From: Methanoculleus caldifontis
GTDB taxonomy: Archaea; Halobacteriota; Methanomicrobia; Methanomicrobiales; Methanoculleaceae
Direction: 5' to 3'
Assembly (NCBI RefSeq): GCF_032842345.1
Contig: NZ_WBKO01000002.1
Location: 206,208-270,207, forward strand
DNA length: 64,000 bases
Position numbers and translations under genes: made by a program. The notes below the pieces were generated by a model. The model was not told the DNA's origin, made no database searches, and was given only the letters and a program-made list of their open reading frames with translations. Shown here one piece after another: positions 28,083-36,239 of the stretch (position 1 is the first letter of the stretch; each line of letters begins with the position of its first letter).

Positions 28083-28330
28083 CAGGACCGGAGCGTGAGC
28101 ACCGCTAGGTGCGAGCCGCGAAGAGTACGAAGTTCGGTAAATGGATGTGCAACGCTCCTTCGCGGCTTCGCGCTCTTCGCGTGAGGCCGCGTCATCGCTC
28201 ATAAACTGTCAGCTCACGCGAAGCCGCGAAGGACGCGAAGAATGGTAGATGGATATGATACTCTCCTTCGCAGCTTCGCGTCTCTTGCATGAGACAGTAT
28301 CGCTATCCCCATTCACAAACTCACGCGAAG
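28083..28330. repeat. Duplicated inverted-repeat units of the CGCGAAG family
   Basis: Two imperfect copies of a unit of about 80-100 bases lie in tandem. Each has a left arm of CGCGAAG words, an AT-richer centre (aaatggatgtgc or agatggatatga), and a right arm of cttcgcg words ending in a gtgag-type word. The second unit spans about 28213-28292. A reverse-oriented copy of the gcacc-t-gcggtgctca motif lies at 28095-28112. A further tcacgcgaag is at 28321. No gene is present from 27953 to 28448. Confidence 0.7.
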
Positions 28331-28448
28331 TAGGGATTCAATGTGCGAAAACAGGCTCTTTGAGCGCAGTGCGGGGCATCCCCGGCCACGGGCCCGGCTC
28401 TCCGTACCGGGCCCCGGACCGACGTTCATCTTGGTTCTTCCGGGAGGC

Positions 28449-28838
28449 TCACCGCTCCGCGCGGCGCTCCCAGTAGGGTGTATACCCGTAGTGGCTGTAC
28501 ATGCCGGTGAGCCACCCGCGCTCGGCGGTCGTCGGCCAGTTGCCCTTGTCGAAGCCGGGCGCGTTCTCCAGCCGCTCCTTCGTCACGTCGAGGGTGAAGG
28601 AGTCGTTCCCCGGGTTGTACTGCAGTGCCTCCCAGGGGATGGCGAAGAGTTTATCCCCGAACCCCAGGAAGCCCCCGAACGAGAGGGCGGCATAGGCGAT
28701 GCAGCCTTCGTTGATATCGATCATGACGTCCTTGATGTTCCCGAGGTCCTCGCCCCGCGGGTTCCTGACCGAGTAGTCCGCAAGATCTTTTCCCCGTATA
28801 AAATCCCGCACCTCTGTCTGTGTGGTAACTCCTCTCAT
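28449..28838 (-). CDS. PRC-barrel domain protein
   Basis: The 129-residue soluble protein has a PRC-barrel-like core: Asp-Tyr-Ser-Val-Arg-Asn-Pro-Arg-Gly-Glu-Asp-Leu-Gly-Asn-Ile-Lys-Asp, then Ile-Ala-Tyr-Ala-Ala-Leu-Ser-Phe-Gly-Gly-Phe-Leu-Gly, and Phe-Ala-Ile-Pro-Trp. It is followed by a Trp/Tyr-rich tail (Tyr-Gly-Tyr-Thr-Pro-Tyr-Trp). Such stand-alone barrels occur in RNA-linked and stress-linked contexts; the role here is unknown. The ATG at 28838 has a ggag about ten bases upstream and is preferred to 28877. A TATA-like aatatttaatatt lies at 28902-28915. Confidence 0.8.
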   Translation of the reverse strand: MRGVTTQTEVRDFIRGKDLADYSVRNPRGEDLGNIKDVMIDINEGCIAYAALSFGGFLGFGDKLFAIPWEALQYNPGNDSFTLDVTKERLENAPGFDKGNWPTTAERGWLTGMYSHYGYTPYWERRAER

Positions 28839-29162
28839 GTGTATCATCTCCGTATCTGGTGGGACAGGGTGTCCCACGGCAAGAGAGTCAATACAGGCCG
28901 CGCAATATTTAATATTTCCGACGAGGTATTTTATTCCTAGTATAATCCTGCATTATCGCCTTCTGTGAAAAACCGCCCCGGAAGAATCCCAATTCCGGTA
29001 AAACCAGTGCTTTGCCTCTTCCGCCTCCCGGTCCGTGGAGTCGTTCTCTCTCCGGCAGGAGCAGGCCTTCGGTGCCCGTATCGTTACGACAGAACGGTCT
29101 CACCCACGCCGACGCGTGCGGGTATAGTCCTGGATATGAAAAGGTGCCGGGGCACCGCAACG
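28839..29162. other. Intergenic region with promoter and terminator elements
   Basis: No gene is seen. It contains AT-rich promoter-like stretches (28902-28945). A perfect hairpin GGTGCC-GG-GGCACC at 29144-29157 lies just past the stop of the PAS gene and is a plausible terminator for it. Confidence 0.45.
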
Positions 29163-30392
29163 TCACCTGCGATCGATCGAGGAGTCATCGGATGCACCTG
29201 GCCGGTCGTCGCCTTTGAGACCGTAGTGCTTCCGGAGAAACTCCCTGACGCTCAGCGATGCGACGTACCCCCGGTCCAGTTCCGTGAGGACGCCGTCAAT
29301 GATCCGCGCTTGATCCGCGATCTTCCTGGCAACCTCGCCGTCCTCCAGGCCAGCAAGCCCGAGGATGACGGCGAGCGGGTTTTTGATCCGGTCGCCGAGG
29401 CAGGCGAGGTGCTCGATGTTCTCGTCAAGCTGCGCGCAGACGCCGTGCCGCAGGTCGCCGCCGGCCCCATCGTGCACGGCCGCGACGATCCCGGCGAAAC
29501 CGCCTTCACCGTCGTCGACCGGCAAGAACGCGACGACCGCGGCAACAGGCCGGTTCTGCGCATCGAGGAAGGTCACCTCCATCGAGCGCATATCCCCGGC
29601 GGGGCGTTCCAGCCCCATCTCACCGTCGGAGGCACGACCCCGGAAACAGGCCTTCTGGAACTCGACAACGGAATCCGATGCCATAATGGAAGAGAGGTGT
29701 AATCCTGGCAGACTGTCGGGGTCATAGCCGAGGAGGTGCCGCACGGGGGGGCTTGCCGACATTATCATGAGGTCGGGATCGAGGGATATTACCGGGTCGG
29801 AGGAGACGGCAGCGAGAACGCCATACAGTCGCCGGCAATCCTGAAGGCCCGCCTCCCCGCGGCTGCAATCAGGGCTGATGTGGTAGGTGTCCAGGCGCGC
29901 GCCCCGGCCCGGCCCGTCGGGGATCACGGTGCTCGAGTACTCCACCCAGACCCTTCTCTCCCGGGTGCGGGCGATACAGTACCGCCTGGCCGGGATCGCC
30001 TCGTCAAAGAAGCAGGATACGATGAAATCCTCTTTGAGAGTCTCGCCCTCAAGGAGACAGGGAGAGATGCAGCGGGAGACGAACTCCACGGCATTCATGC
30101 CGATAGTTTCGTACCGGCTTACCCCGAAGAGCCCCTCCATAGCATCGTTCACCCATGCGACGGTCTGGTCAGGCCCGATTACGACGATCCCGTCATCGAG
30201 CCTCTCAAGCAGCAGCGCCAGGAGATCCCGGACAGATCCTGCCGCAACGCGGGACTTGCCCTGTGCGCAGCAACTGTCGTAATAGAGCAGTATCCCGGCT
30301 ACCTGCTCCAGTTCGGATTTCCGGCTTCCGGTTCTGTTGCAATCCATACCTGCCGCCCCCCGGATAATGTGTTCGTTTCCCCAGGTATACAT
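29163..30392 (-). CDS. PAS-domain sensor protein with degenerate histidine-kinase dimerisation segment
   Basis: The 409-residue soluble protein has a first PAS domain (about 60-165, Asp-Gly-Ile-Val-Val-Ile-Gly-Pro-Asp start) and a second (about 190-300). A helical tail follows that mimics a HisKA helix (Leu-Gly-Asp-Arg-Ile-Lys-Asn-Pro-Leu-Ala-Val-Ile-Leu-Gly). The position of the phospho-acceptor His is occupied by Asp, and no HATPase domain follows, so it cannot be a normal kinase. It may act as a dimerising sensor or decoy partner. A start at 30347 is also possible. It is divergent from the UbiA-like gene. Confidence 0.75.
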   Translation of the reverse strand: MYTWGNEHIIRGAAGMDCNRTGSRKSELEQVAGILLYYDSCCAQGKSRVAAGSVRDLLALLLERLDDGIVVIGPDQTVAWVNDAMEGLFGVSRYETIGMNAVEFVSRCISPCLLEGETLKEDFIVSCFFDEAIPARRYCIARTRERRVWVEYSSTVIPDGPGRGARLDTYHISPDCSRGEAGLQDCRRLYGVLAAVSSDPVISLDPDLMIMSASPPVRHLLGYDPDSLPGLHLSSIMASDSVVEFQKACFRGRASDGEMGLERPAGDMRSMEVTFLDAQNRPVAAVVAFLPVDDGEGGFAGIVAAVHDGAGGDLRHGVCAQLDENIEHLACLGDRIKNPLAVILGLAGLEDGEVARKIADQARIIDGVLTELDRGYVASLSVREFLRKHYGLKGDDRPGASDDSSIDRR

Positions 30393-30402
30393 TGAAAATA
30401 TC

Positions 30403-30494
30403 CGGTATAAATGGCTTTCTTACGGTTTCGCCGAAAGAATACAGTTCTTTTGCAGGATTACAACGCCGTTGGAGCCCGTACAATAGTACTGTAC
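30403..30494. promoter_or_regulatory. Divergent control region between PAS and UbiA-like genes
   Basis: A TATA-like ggtataaatgg (30404-30414) lies about 20 bases before the PAS ATG on the minus strand. A 17-base imperfect palindrome, GTACAATAGTACTGTAC, lies at 30478-30494, about 50 bases before the UbiA-like ATG. The palindrome is a candidate operator. Seen in sequence; role inferred. Confidence 0.4.
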
Positions 30495-30541
30495 AATTTC
30501 GGTCAGAATGGAATATTTCGCCCGTTCTGGATCGTGTACAT

Positions 30542-31312
30542 ATGCAACCCCAACAACTCATTGTGTCGATACTTGTAGTTACGCTCTCCGGAGCGCTCAA
30601 ACTACAGTTTGCATACGGATTCCTCGGCGATCACGTGCCGATCACCGAGTTTTTCGCCATAGCGCTCATCGCATATGCAGCCTATGCGTTCGACCGCGGC
30701 GTGGAGAATAAAGAAGATGAGAAACGGGGGAGCGGATTCAGGAAAGCGCTCCTGGTGACGGCAGTTCTCGCCACAATCGGCGCTTTCGCGCTCTACCCGA
30801 ACCCCGCCCTTCTCGTGCCCTTCCTCGTCGCGTACCTGTATGCGAAAGGCATTGGAGGTTACAGGCTGAAGGGAAGTATGGGAGTGAAGAACTGTATCGT
30901 CGCCCTCACCTGGTCGCTTAGCATCCTGATCTTCCTCGGCACCTTCAGCCTGCCCGTCATGCTGGTCTGCCTCTTCTTCTTCTGCAAAAGTTTCGTCAAC
31001 ACCGTCATCTATGACGTCCGCGACGTCGAGAAGGATAGATCCGCAGGAATTCTGACGATCCCGACGATCCTCTCCCGCGTACAGGTCACCGCCCTGCTGC
31101 TCGGCCTCAGCCTCATCGCCCACACGGCGGTCTTTGGAGCGTATTTTGCAGGCCTTATCGCGGGCATCGACGTCCTCTTCATCAGCCTGATCCACAGTTC
31201 CTTCTACATCGTCGCTTACTGCAACCACTTCGAGATGTTCAGGAACGCATTCGTCGACGGGGAATGGATCATCTATGCAGGTTACACGATCCTGCGAGAC
31301 TGCGCCCTATAG
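30542..31312 (+). CDS. UbiA-superfamily prenyltransferase-like membrane protein
   Basis: The 256-residue protein has eight or nine hydrophobic segments. Its second polar loop matches the UbiA family: Asn-Thr-Val-Ile-Tyr-Asp-Val-Arg-Asp-Val-Glu-Lys-Asp-Arg-Ser-Ala-Gly-Ile-Leu-Thr-Ile-Pro. The first Asp-rich motif is replaced by a variant, Phe-Asp-Arg-Gly-Val-Glu-Asn-Lys-Glu-Asp. UbiA enzymes attach isoprenoids to aromatic rings, glycerol or porphyrins; the substrate here is unknown. Its 3' end overlaps the end of the convergent regulator gene by 31 bases. The ATG at 30542 is chosen over upstream non-ATG codons. Confidence 0.75.
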   Translation: MQPQQLIVSILVVTLSGALKLQFAYGFLGDHVPITEFFAIALIAYAAYAFDRGVENKEDEKRGSGFRKALLVTAVLATIGAFALYPNPALLVPFLVAYLYAKGIGGYRLKGSMGVKNCIVALTWSLSILIFLGTFSLPVMLVCLFFFCKSFVNTVIYDVRDVEKDRSAGILTIPTILSRVQVTALLLGLSLIAHTAVFGAYFAGLIAGIDVLFISLIHSSFYIVAYCNHFEMFRNAFVDGEWIIYAGYTILRDCAL

Positions 31313-32031
31313 TGGCGGATGAGATCCTTCCCAAATTTTATTGCTTCAGGGGAGGTTGCGATGAGATCCCGCGTGAAGTCGTAACTTCCTGATTTATAGA
31401 AGAATCCGATTGAGAGGAAAGTGTCGGTGACGGTGGCAGCGATCCCGGGGGTTTCCGGGGCGAGGTACATCTCAATATTACCGTAGTTCCTGAGCGGGTA
31501 GGCCGAAACGATATCAAAGACCTCCTGCGTAACCACCAGTGAGATCGTCTCAACACTCTCTGCAAGGGTCAGAAAAAACTCGGGATAATCGGGGAAGAGG
31601 ATCGGCGAGACACCGTAGATCTCCCTCGTGCCTTTTAAGTGATCAATAAACACCCGGTGCGGTTTTAGGATGTCGGACGGTTCCGAAGCGACGAGCCGGG
31701 CATCGCTGATCTCGCAGAGCCGGAGAGCGAACTCATCCGGGAGGGTGATGGTGTGGTCCGGAAAGGCTTCGTAGAGCATCCGGAGGGTGTCGATGCTCTC
31801 CTTGAACCTCTCGAAGATGATGAGGTAGGCGTGTCCCCTGTCGGTCAGCAGGACCTCGCCGTCGGCCTCCCTGACAAAACCCACCTTCTTGAGGGAGTTG
31901 ACGGTGAACGCGTAGGTCGAGGACGGGATATGCCTCTTGATCTCGTCTTTGGACTCCTGGCGGAGGAGTGCATCCAGAACCTCGATCCGGCGCTCGCTCG
32001 AGAAGACCTTCATGAAATCGGTAATCTTCAT
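31282..32031 (-). CDS. Winged-helix transcriptional regulator, FilR1 family
   Basis: The 249-residue protein has an N-terminal winged helix (about 1-65, Ser-Glu-Arg-Arg-Ile-Glu-Val-Leu-Asp-Ala-Leu-Leu). A C-terminal ligand-type domain follows (about 115-245) of the FilR1/DUF1724 type common in methanogens. FilR1 of Methanosaeta has been linked to methanogenesis control; the target here is unknown. It converges on the UbiA-like gene and is divergent from the radical SAM gene, so either neighbour could be its target. Confidence 0.82.
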   Translation of the reverse strand: MKITDFMKVFSSERRIEVLDALLRQESKDEIKRHIPSSTYAFTVNSLKKVGFVREADGEVLLTDRGHAYLIIFERFKESIDTLRMLYEAFPDHTITLPDEFALRLCEISDARLVASEPSDILKPHRVFIDHLKGTREIYGVSPILFPDYPEFFLTLAESVETISLVVTQEVFDIVSAYPLRNYGNIEMYLAPETPGIAATVTDTFLSIGFFYKSGSYDFTRDLIATSPEAIKFGKDLIRHYRAQSRRIV

Positions 32032-32166
32032 GTATCTTTTAATAATTCGTCGATAGCGTCAGATTAATCTTCTTCTTTGAGAGACGGTATAAGGAATACG
32101 CCGTGATGCCCGCAGGCGATCGGAGCGGGACCGCCATCACGGCAGACGAGGACTGCTCTTAAACCC

Positions 32167-33276
32167 ATGAACGTCAACTGGCGAGCCATACCCCAGGCGA
32201 ACAACACCCTGGCCGCCCTCTTTGCGGCGTGCGAATCCCACGGCTATCACCTCGAGGTCACCGACGAGCCGCTCCCCGATGTCACCGTCTACAGCCTAAA
32301 CTCCATCAACGAACGCCTGTACCGGGACGAGATCGCGGAGGCGGACTGCGTAACGATTGCCGGAGGGCCTCACCCCTCGGCCTGCTACCGCGAGGTGGCG
32401 GAGTACGCCGATTACGTCGTCGTCGGGGAGGGGGAGTACACCCTCCCCGCCCTCCTTGCCGCCATCGAGGAGGGGAGGGACCCGCCTCCCGGCGTCGCCA
32501 CCGCCGCGGGCTACACGCCCGCCGACCACACCGTCCTCCTCGACGGCTACCCGCCGTTCGGACAGATCAAGGGTTTTGTCGAGATCAGCCGGGGATGCCC
32601 GTTCTCCTGCGGCTACTGCCAGACCCCGCGCCTCTTCGGGCGGTGCATGCGCCACCGCGCGATCGACGAGATCGCCCGCTACGCCTCGCGCTACCGGGAT
32701 ATCCGGTTCGTCACCCCGAACGCCTTTGCCTACGGCTCCGACGGCGTCCACCTCAGACTCGACAAGATCGAGCGTCTCCTCCGGAGCCTCGACGGCCGCG
32801 TCTACTTCGGCACCTTCCCCGGCGAGGTGCGTCCGGAGTGCGTTACGGAGCGCTCCATCGAGCTCATCACCGGCTACTGCGCGAACACCCGCCTGCACTT
32901 CGGGGCCCAGTCAGGGAGCGATGCGGTGCTCCGCCGCCTGCACCGGGGGCATACCGTCGAGGACGTCGTCCGCGCCGTCGACCTCTGCCGGGATCACGGG
33001 CTCGTCCCGGTCGTCGACTTCATCCTGGGGCTGCCGTTTGAGAGCGACGACGACCAGCGCGCAACGCTCGGCCTCGTGAAGATGGTCACCCGGGCGGGGA
33101 AGGCGCACATCCACTACTTCATGCCGCTGCCAGGGACCCCGCTCCAGAACGGCCGCCCCCGGAGGCTCCTTCTGGAAACAGAAAAAACTCTCGGCAAACT
33201 GGCACTCGGCGGCAGGATAACCGGCTCCTGGATGGATCATGAGATAAGGTTTTTTAGACACACTTCTCATCTATAG
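32167..33276 (+). CDS. B12-binding-domain radical SAM protein (MJ1487-like)
   Basis: The 369-residue protein has an N-terminal cobalamin-binding-like Rossmann region (about 10-110; Gly-Gly-Pro-His-Pro-Ser and Gly-Glu-Gly-Glu-Tyr-Thr). A radical SAM core follows with the cluster motif Cys144-x3-Cys148-x2-Cys151 in Ser-Arg-Gly-Cys-Pro-Phe-Ser-Cys-Gly-Tyr-Cys. The family (class B methylase-like, TIGR04013 style) is of unknown substrate in archaea. The gene is followed after 3 bases by a phosphoesterase, probably in one transcript. Confidence 0.85.
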   Translation: MNVNWRAIPQANNTLAALFAACESHGYHLEVTDEPLPDVTVYSLNSINERLYRDEIAEADCVTIAGGPHPSACYREVAEYADYVVVGEGEYTLPALLAAIEEGRDPPPGVATAAGYTPADHTVLLDGYPPFGQIKGFVEISRGCPFSCGYCQTPRLFGRCMRHRAIDEIARYASRYRDIRFVTPNAFAYGSDGVHLRLDKIERLLRSLDGRVYFGTFPGEVRPECVTERSIELITGYCANTRLHFGAQSGSDAVLRRLHRGHTVEDVVRAVDLCRDHGLVPVVDFILGLPFESDDDQRATLGLVKMVTRAGKAHIHYFMPLPGTPLQNGRPRRLLLETEKTLGKLALGGRITGSWMDHEIRFFRHTSHL

Positions 33277-33279
33277 AGC

Positions 33280-33921
33280 ATGATGGATGTGCTACTCCTA
33301 GCAGATCTGCACGGTAACTACGGGAAGCTTGACGCTTTTCTCAGCTACGACTATGATGCAGTCATCATTGCAGGCGACATCACCAACTTTGGTCCACTCG
33401 AACCTGTAGATTCGGTACTCTCGAATTTCGAGGTACCATGCTTTGCGATCCCCGGGAACTGCGATCCCCGCGAGATTATCGATGTGCTCGAACGGTCCGA
33501 GGCAATCTGTCTCCATGATTCGTGGCTTGCCCTCGGCAAGGTGACGCTCGCCGGCCTTGGGGGTTCGAACAAGACCCCCTTCGGTACGCCGTTCGAGCTG
33601 CCTGAAGAGGAGATCGACAGGAAGCTCACCCGGATCGTCGACCACATGGACAAGAACATCCACAACGTCCTCCTCTGCCACGCTCCGCCCTACGAAGCGC
33701 TGGATATGGTCGGGGAGGAACACGTCGGAAGCCGGAGCATCCGGAAGCACATGACCCGATTCGATCTGGTCTGCTGTGCCCACATCCATGAGGCACGGGG
33801 TATCACCGAGGTCGACGGCGTCACCGTCGTCAACCCCGGACCCGCCTCAGAGGGGTACGGGGCTCTCATCCACTTCGGAAAAGAGCCAAAAGATATCCAT
33901 ATCGATCTTATCTCTGTTTAA
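33280..33921 (+). CDS. Calcineurin-like metallophosphoesterase
   Basis: The 213-residue protein has the metal-binding motifs Asp9-Leu-His11, Gly-Asp33, Gly-Asn-Cys-Asp, a His in Leu-Cys-His-Ala-Pro-Pro, and Ala-His-Ile-His near the end. The size fits the small YfcE/MJ0936-type phosphodiesterases. The substrate is unknown. Met1 and Met2 are both usable starts. The 3' end overlaps the convergent CyaB gene by 14 bases. Confidence 0.88.
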   Translation: MMDVLLLADLHGNYGKLDAFLSYDYDAVIIAGDITNFGPLEPVDSVLSNFEVPCFAIPGNCDPREIIDVLERSEAICLHDSWLALGKVTLAGLGGSNKTPFGTPFELPEEEIDRKLTRIVDHMDKNIHNVLLCHAPPYEALDMVGEEHVGSRSIRKHMTRFDLVCCAHIHEARGITEVDGVTVVNPGPASEGYGALIHFGKEPKDIHIDLISV

Positions 33922-34438
33922 AGAGCAGCATTTCAAGATACGAGGTGTAGATTGGTGGACCTTCTACACCCAGTTCTTTTGCGATCGTTCCGATCCTTTC
34001 GGCAGCATCCTCGTTTGCACCGTCCGTCAGGATCTCGATCTCGATGTAGGTCCCCAGACCCTCGACGTCGTCGAGGGTCACCGTGACGTCTCCCATCTCG
34101 TAGAACTCCCGGACTTTCGAGACCACGGCGGCCCGCTTAAAGCCGAGACGGGAGAGGATCTCCTCAAGGGCCTCGCCCGAGGCCACGCCGAGGTTGAACT
34201 CTTCGCGGGCCTTTGCGCTCCCGACCCTGACCTTCGGCCCTTTGTAGGTCACGGTAGACCCGGAATCGTCGTACCTGACCCGCAACGCCTCGTCGGTCTC
34301 CCCGAAATCGCGGTGGGGGGCATTGTAGTAGACGTCGCGCTCCTGCTGCCTCTTCGCCATCCGCACTCCCTGCCGCTCGAGCCGGTCTTTGACGTCCCCC
34401 GGCTCCGGGACCGCAAACTTTGCCTCTACTTCGAACAT
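33908..34438 (-). CDS. cyaB: CYTH-domain protein, class IV adenylate cyclase-like
   Basis: The 176-residue protein is a CYTH tunnel fold. It begins with the metal-binding Glu3-x-Glu5-x-Lys7 motif and has the later Arg-Val-Arg-Tyr, Thr-Tyr-Lys-Gly-Pro-Lys, and Glu-Ile-Glu-Ile strands. CyaB members either make cAMP or hydrolyse triphosphates such as thiamine triphosphate; sequence alone does not settle which. It directly follows, on the same strand and 42 bases away, a STAND-like ATPase of the type usually fused to nucleotide cyclases. Confidence 0.88.
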   Translation of the reverse strand: MFEVEAKFAVPEPGDVKDRLERQGVRMAKRQQERDVYYNAPHRDFGETDEALRVRYDDSGSTVTYKGPKVRVGSAKAREEFNLGVASGEALEEILSRLGFKRAAVVSKVREFYEMGDVTVTLDDVEGLGTYIEIEILTDGANEDAAERIGTIAKELGVEGPPIYTSYLEMLLFKQR

Positions 34439-34480
34439 TCCAATCGCATCAGTCTGTCTCTTTTGAGCGCTGATAAACCC

Positions 34481-35953
34481 TCACCGGCCGGCCTTCCGGC
34501 GGACCAGGTCCTGCTGCCGCCGCGCGGCGGAGAGAAGGGCGTCGTCCCCGAGGTGCTCCGCAGAGGCGACCGCCCGTTCCGTCATCACGAGAGCCGTGCC
34601 GTAATCCTCGCGATGGTAGAACCGGAGGCCCAGCTCGAGATTCAGGTCCGCGGCCTTCGCGTGGTCCCGCGCGTGGAAGAAGTGGCAGGCGAGCGAGAGG
34701 AGGACGTGCAGCCTGCCGGAGAGGCGGTGCATGGAGCGCTCGAAGCAGCCCGCCGCACGGGCGTTCAGCGCGATCTTCGCGTCCGCGGAGAGCGCGTGCC
34801 TGCAGTGCTCCTGCAGGAGGGGGTGGGCGAAGGCGTACTCTCCGCCCGGAAGCCTCCGGAATATGCCGCTCTCCTGCAGCCGTTCCGTCACCAGCGCCGG
34901 GCCGGTCCCCTCCGGATCGAGCATGCAGGCCATGACCGGCACCGGGAACGGGGGATGTAAGACGCAGAGGTTCTCCGCCCATGCGCAATAAGGGCCGGAG
35001 AGCGTGGCAAAGGCGAGCGCTGCCGGGTCCGGCGCCCCGGCGAGGAGATCCGCGATCGTCTCTGCGGTGGGAGCAAGATCGCGGCGGCGCAGGGCGTTGA
35101 AGCAGGCCATGAGGCTGAAGGGGTCGCTGCTGGCCGCTTCGAGGAGGTCGGCGGCTGCTTCGTCGATTGCGAGACCGAACCGCCTCCGCGCAAGCTCCCG
35201 GATCTCGTCTCCCCGCATTCCCTGGAGGGGCAGTTCCACAAGGTCGGGGGCGCCGATCTCTTCGAAACGGCCGGCCCCATCTCCTGTCCGGCAGGTGAAG
35301 GCGAGGAGGATGCCGGCCGGGAGGTCGTGCGCGATGTCGCCAAGGAGCCGGCGATCGAGGGCCGAGGCGAGGTGGACGTCTTCGAGCAGCACCGCCGCGA
35401 CCCGCCCTGTCCCGCTCGCCCGTCTTCCTAGCTCGCGGAGGAGCTCGAGGAACGCCTGGCGCACCCTGTCGTACCCGACCTCGGGCGAGCGGGCGAAGAT
35501 GCCGATGACCTCCTCCCCGGACTTCGAGAGGAGGCCGACCGGCTCCACCGGGGCGGCGTACTTCTCGAGCACGTCGTCGGCATACCGGATCGCCTCCCGG
35601 ATACCCTCGTGATCGAGGGTCTCCTTAAACCTCCCCGACGCGGCGCACCGCGCGAGGTCGCCGACGAGTCCGCGGAACGCGGAGAAGATCATCCCGGGAA
35701 GATCGAAGACCTCCGCCCTGAGAACCGGGGATTGCAGCCCCCCGGGAAGTTCCCGCACGTCGTACGCGAGCCGGTTGACGAGAGAGCTCTTCCCGATGCC
35801 GGGCGGGCCGGAGATCATCACCGCCTGCCCGCGCTCTCCTGCCCCGGCGAGCATGGCACCGAGCCGCTCGCGCTCCTCAACTCTGCCGCAGAACTCTTCC
35901 GGCGGACAGGGGGCGTAGGAGACCCCCACCGTCTGCTGCTGCACCTCGTCCAT
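34481..35953 (-). CDS. AAA_16/STAND-like ATPase
   Basis: The 490-residue protein has an N-terminal P-loop ATPase of the kind found in cyclase-linked and LuxR-type regulators: Phe-Cys-Gly-Arg-Val-Glu-Glu-Arg start, Walker A Gly-Pro-Pro-Gly-Ile-Gly-Lys55-Ser, and a hydrophobic Walker B strand followed by Glu-Asp-Val-His (about 205-212). A helical C-terminal half (about 300-490) looks TPR/alpha-solenoid-like. No effector domain is fused. It lies immediately upstream of the CyaB-like gene on the same strand, so a two-protein signalling unit is possible. Confidence 0.75.
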   Translation of the reverse strand: MDEVQQQTVGVSYAPCPPEEFCGRVEERERLGAMLAGAGERGQAVMISGPPGIGKSSLVNRLAYDVRELPGGLQSPVLRAEVFDLPGMIFSAFRGLVGDLARCAASGRFKETLDHEGIREAIRYADDVLEKYAAPVEPVGLLSKSGEEVIGIFARSPEVGYDRVRQAFLELLRELGRRASGTGRVAAVLLEDVHLASALDRRLLGDIAHDLPAGILLAFTCRTGDGAGRFEEIGAPDLVELPLQGMRGDEIRELARRRFGLAIDEAAADLLEAASSDPFSLMACFNALRRRDLAPTAETIADLLAGAPDPAALAFATLSGPYCAWAENLCVLHPPFPVPVMACMLDPEGTGPALVTERLQESGIFRRLPGGEYAFAHPLLQEHCRHALSADAKIALNARAAGCFERSMHRLSGRLHVLLSLACHFFHARDHAKAADLNLELGLRFYHREDYGTALVMTERAVASAEHLGDDALLSAARRQQDLVRRKAGR

Positions 35954-36123
35954 GATCCTGCCCCCGATCGAACCCCGGGTTACTTCAACATTTGGGCCGG
36001 CATGGCCGGGAGACTACGGGGGGCCATGAGCGGGAAACCCCGGCAACGCTCGTCGAATCGCTCGATCCCGGGCAGGAGAGGTCCGGCTCCACCGCGGATG
36101 GCCGCCGGGGGGCCACGGTAAAC

Positions 36124-36155
36124 ACTATAAATACCAATCCATCCAAATAAATTGG
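36124..36155 (+). promoter_or_regulatory. TATA box and flanking inverted repeat before the FKBP gene
   Basis: The segment actataaatacc is a clear TATA-like box about 110 bases before the start codon. Just after it lies CCAAT-12-ATTGG (36134-36155), which would overlap the transcription start region and could be an operator. This predicts an 80-90-base leader. Confidence 0.5.
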
Positions 36156-36239
36156 AACAACGAGACGCAGGGGTGCGGCGGACCGGCACGGGAGGCGTAC
36201 CGGGAACCGCAACGCAATCTGCAAAACAAGGTGAATGGA

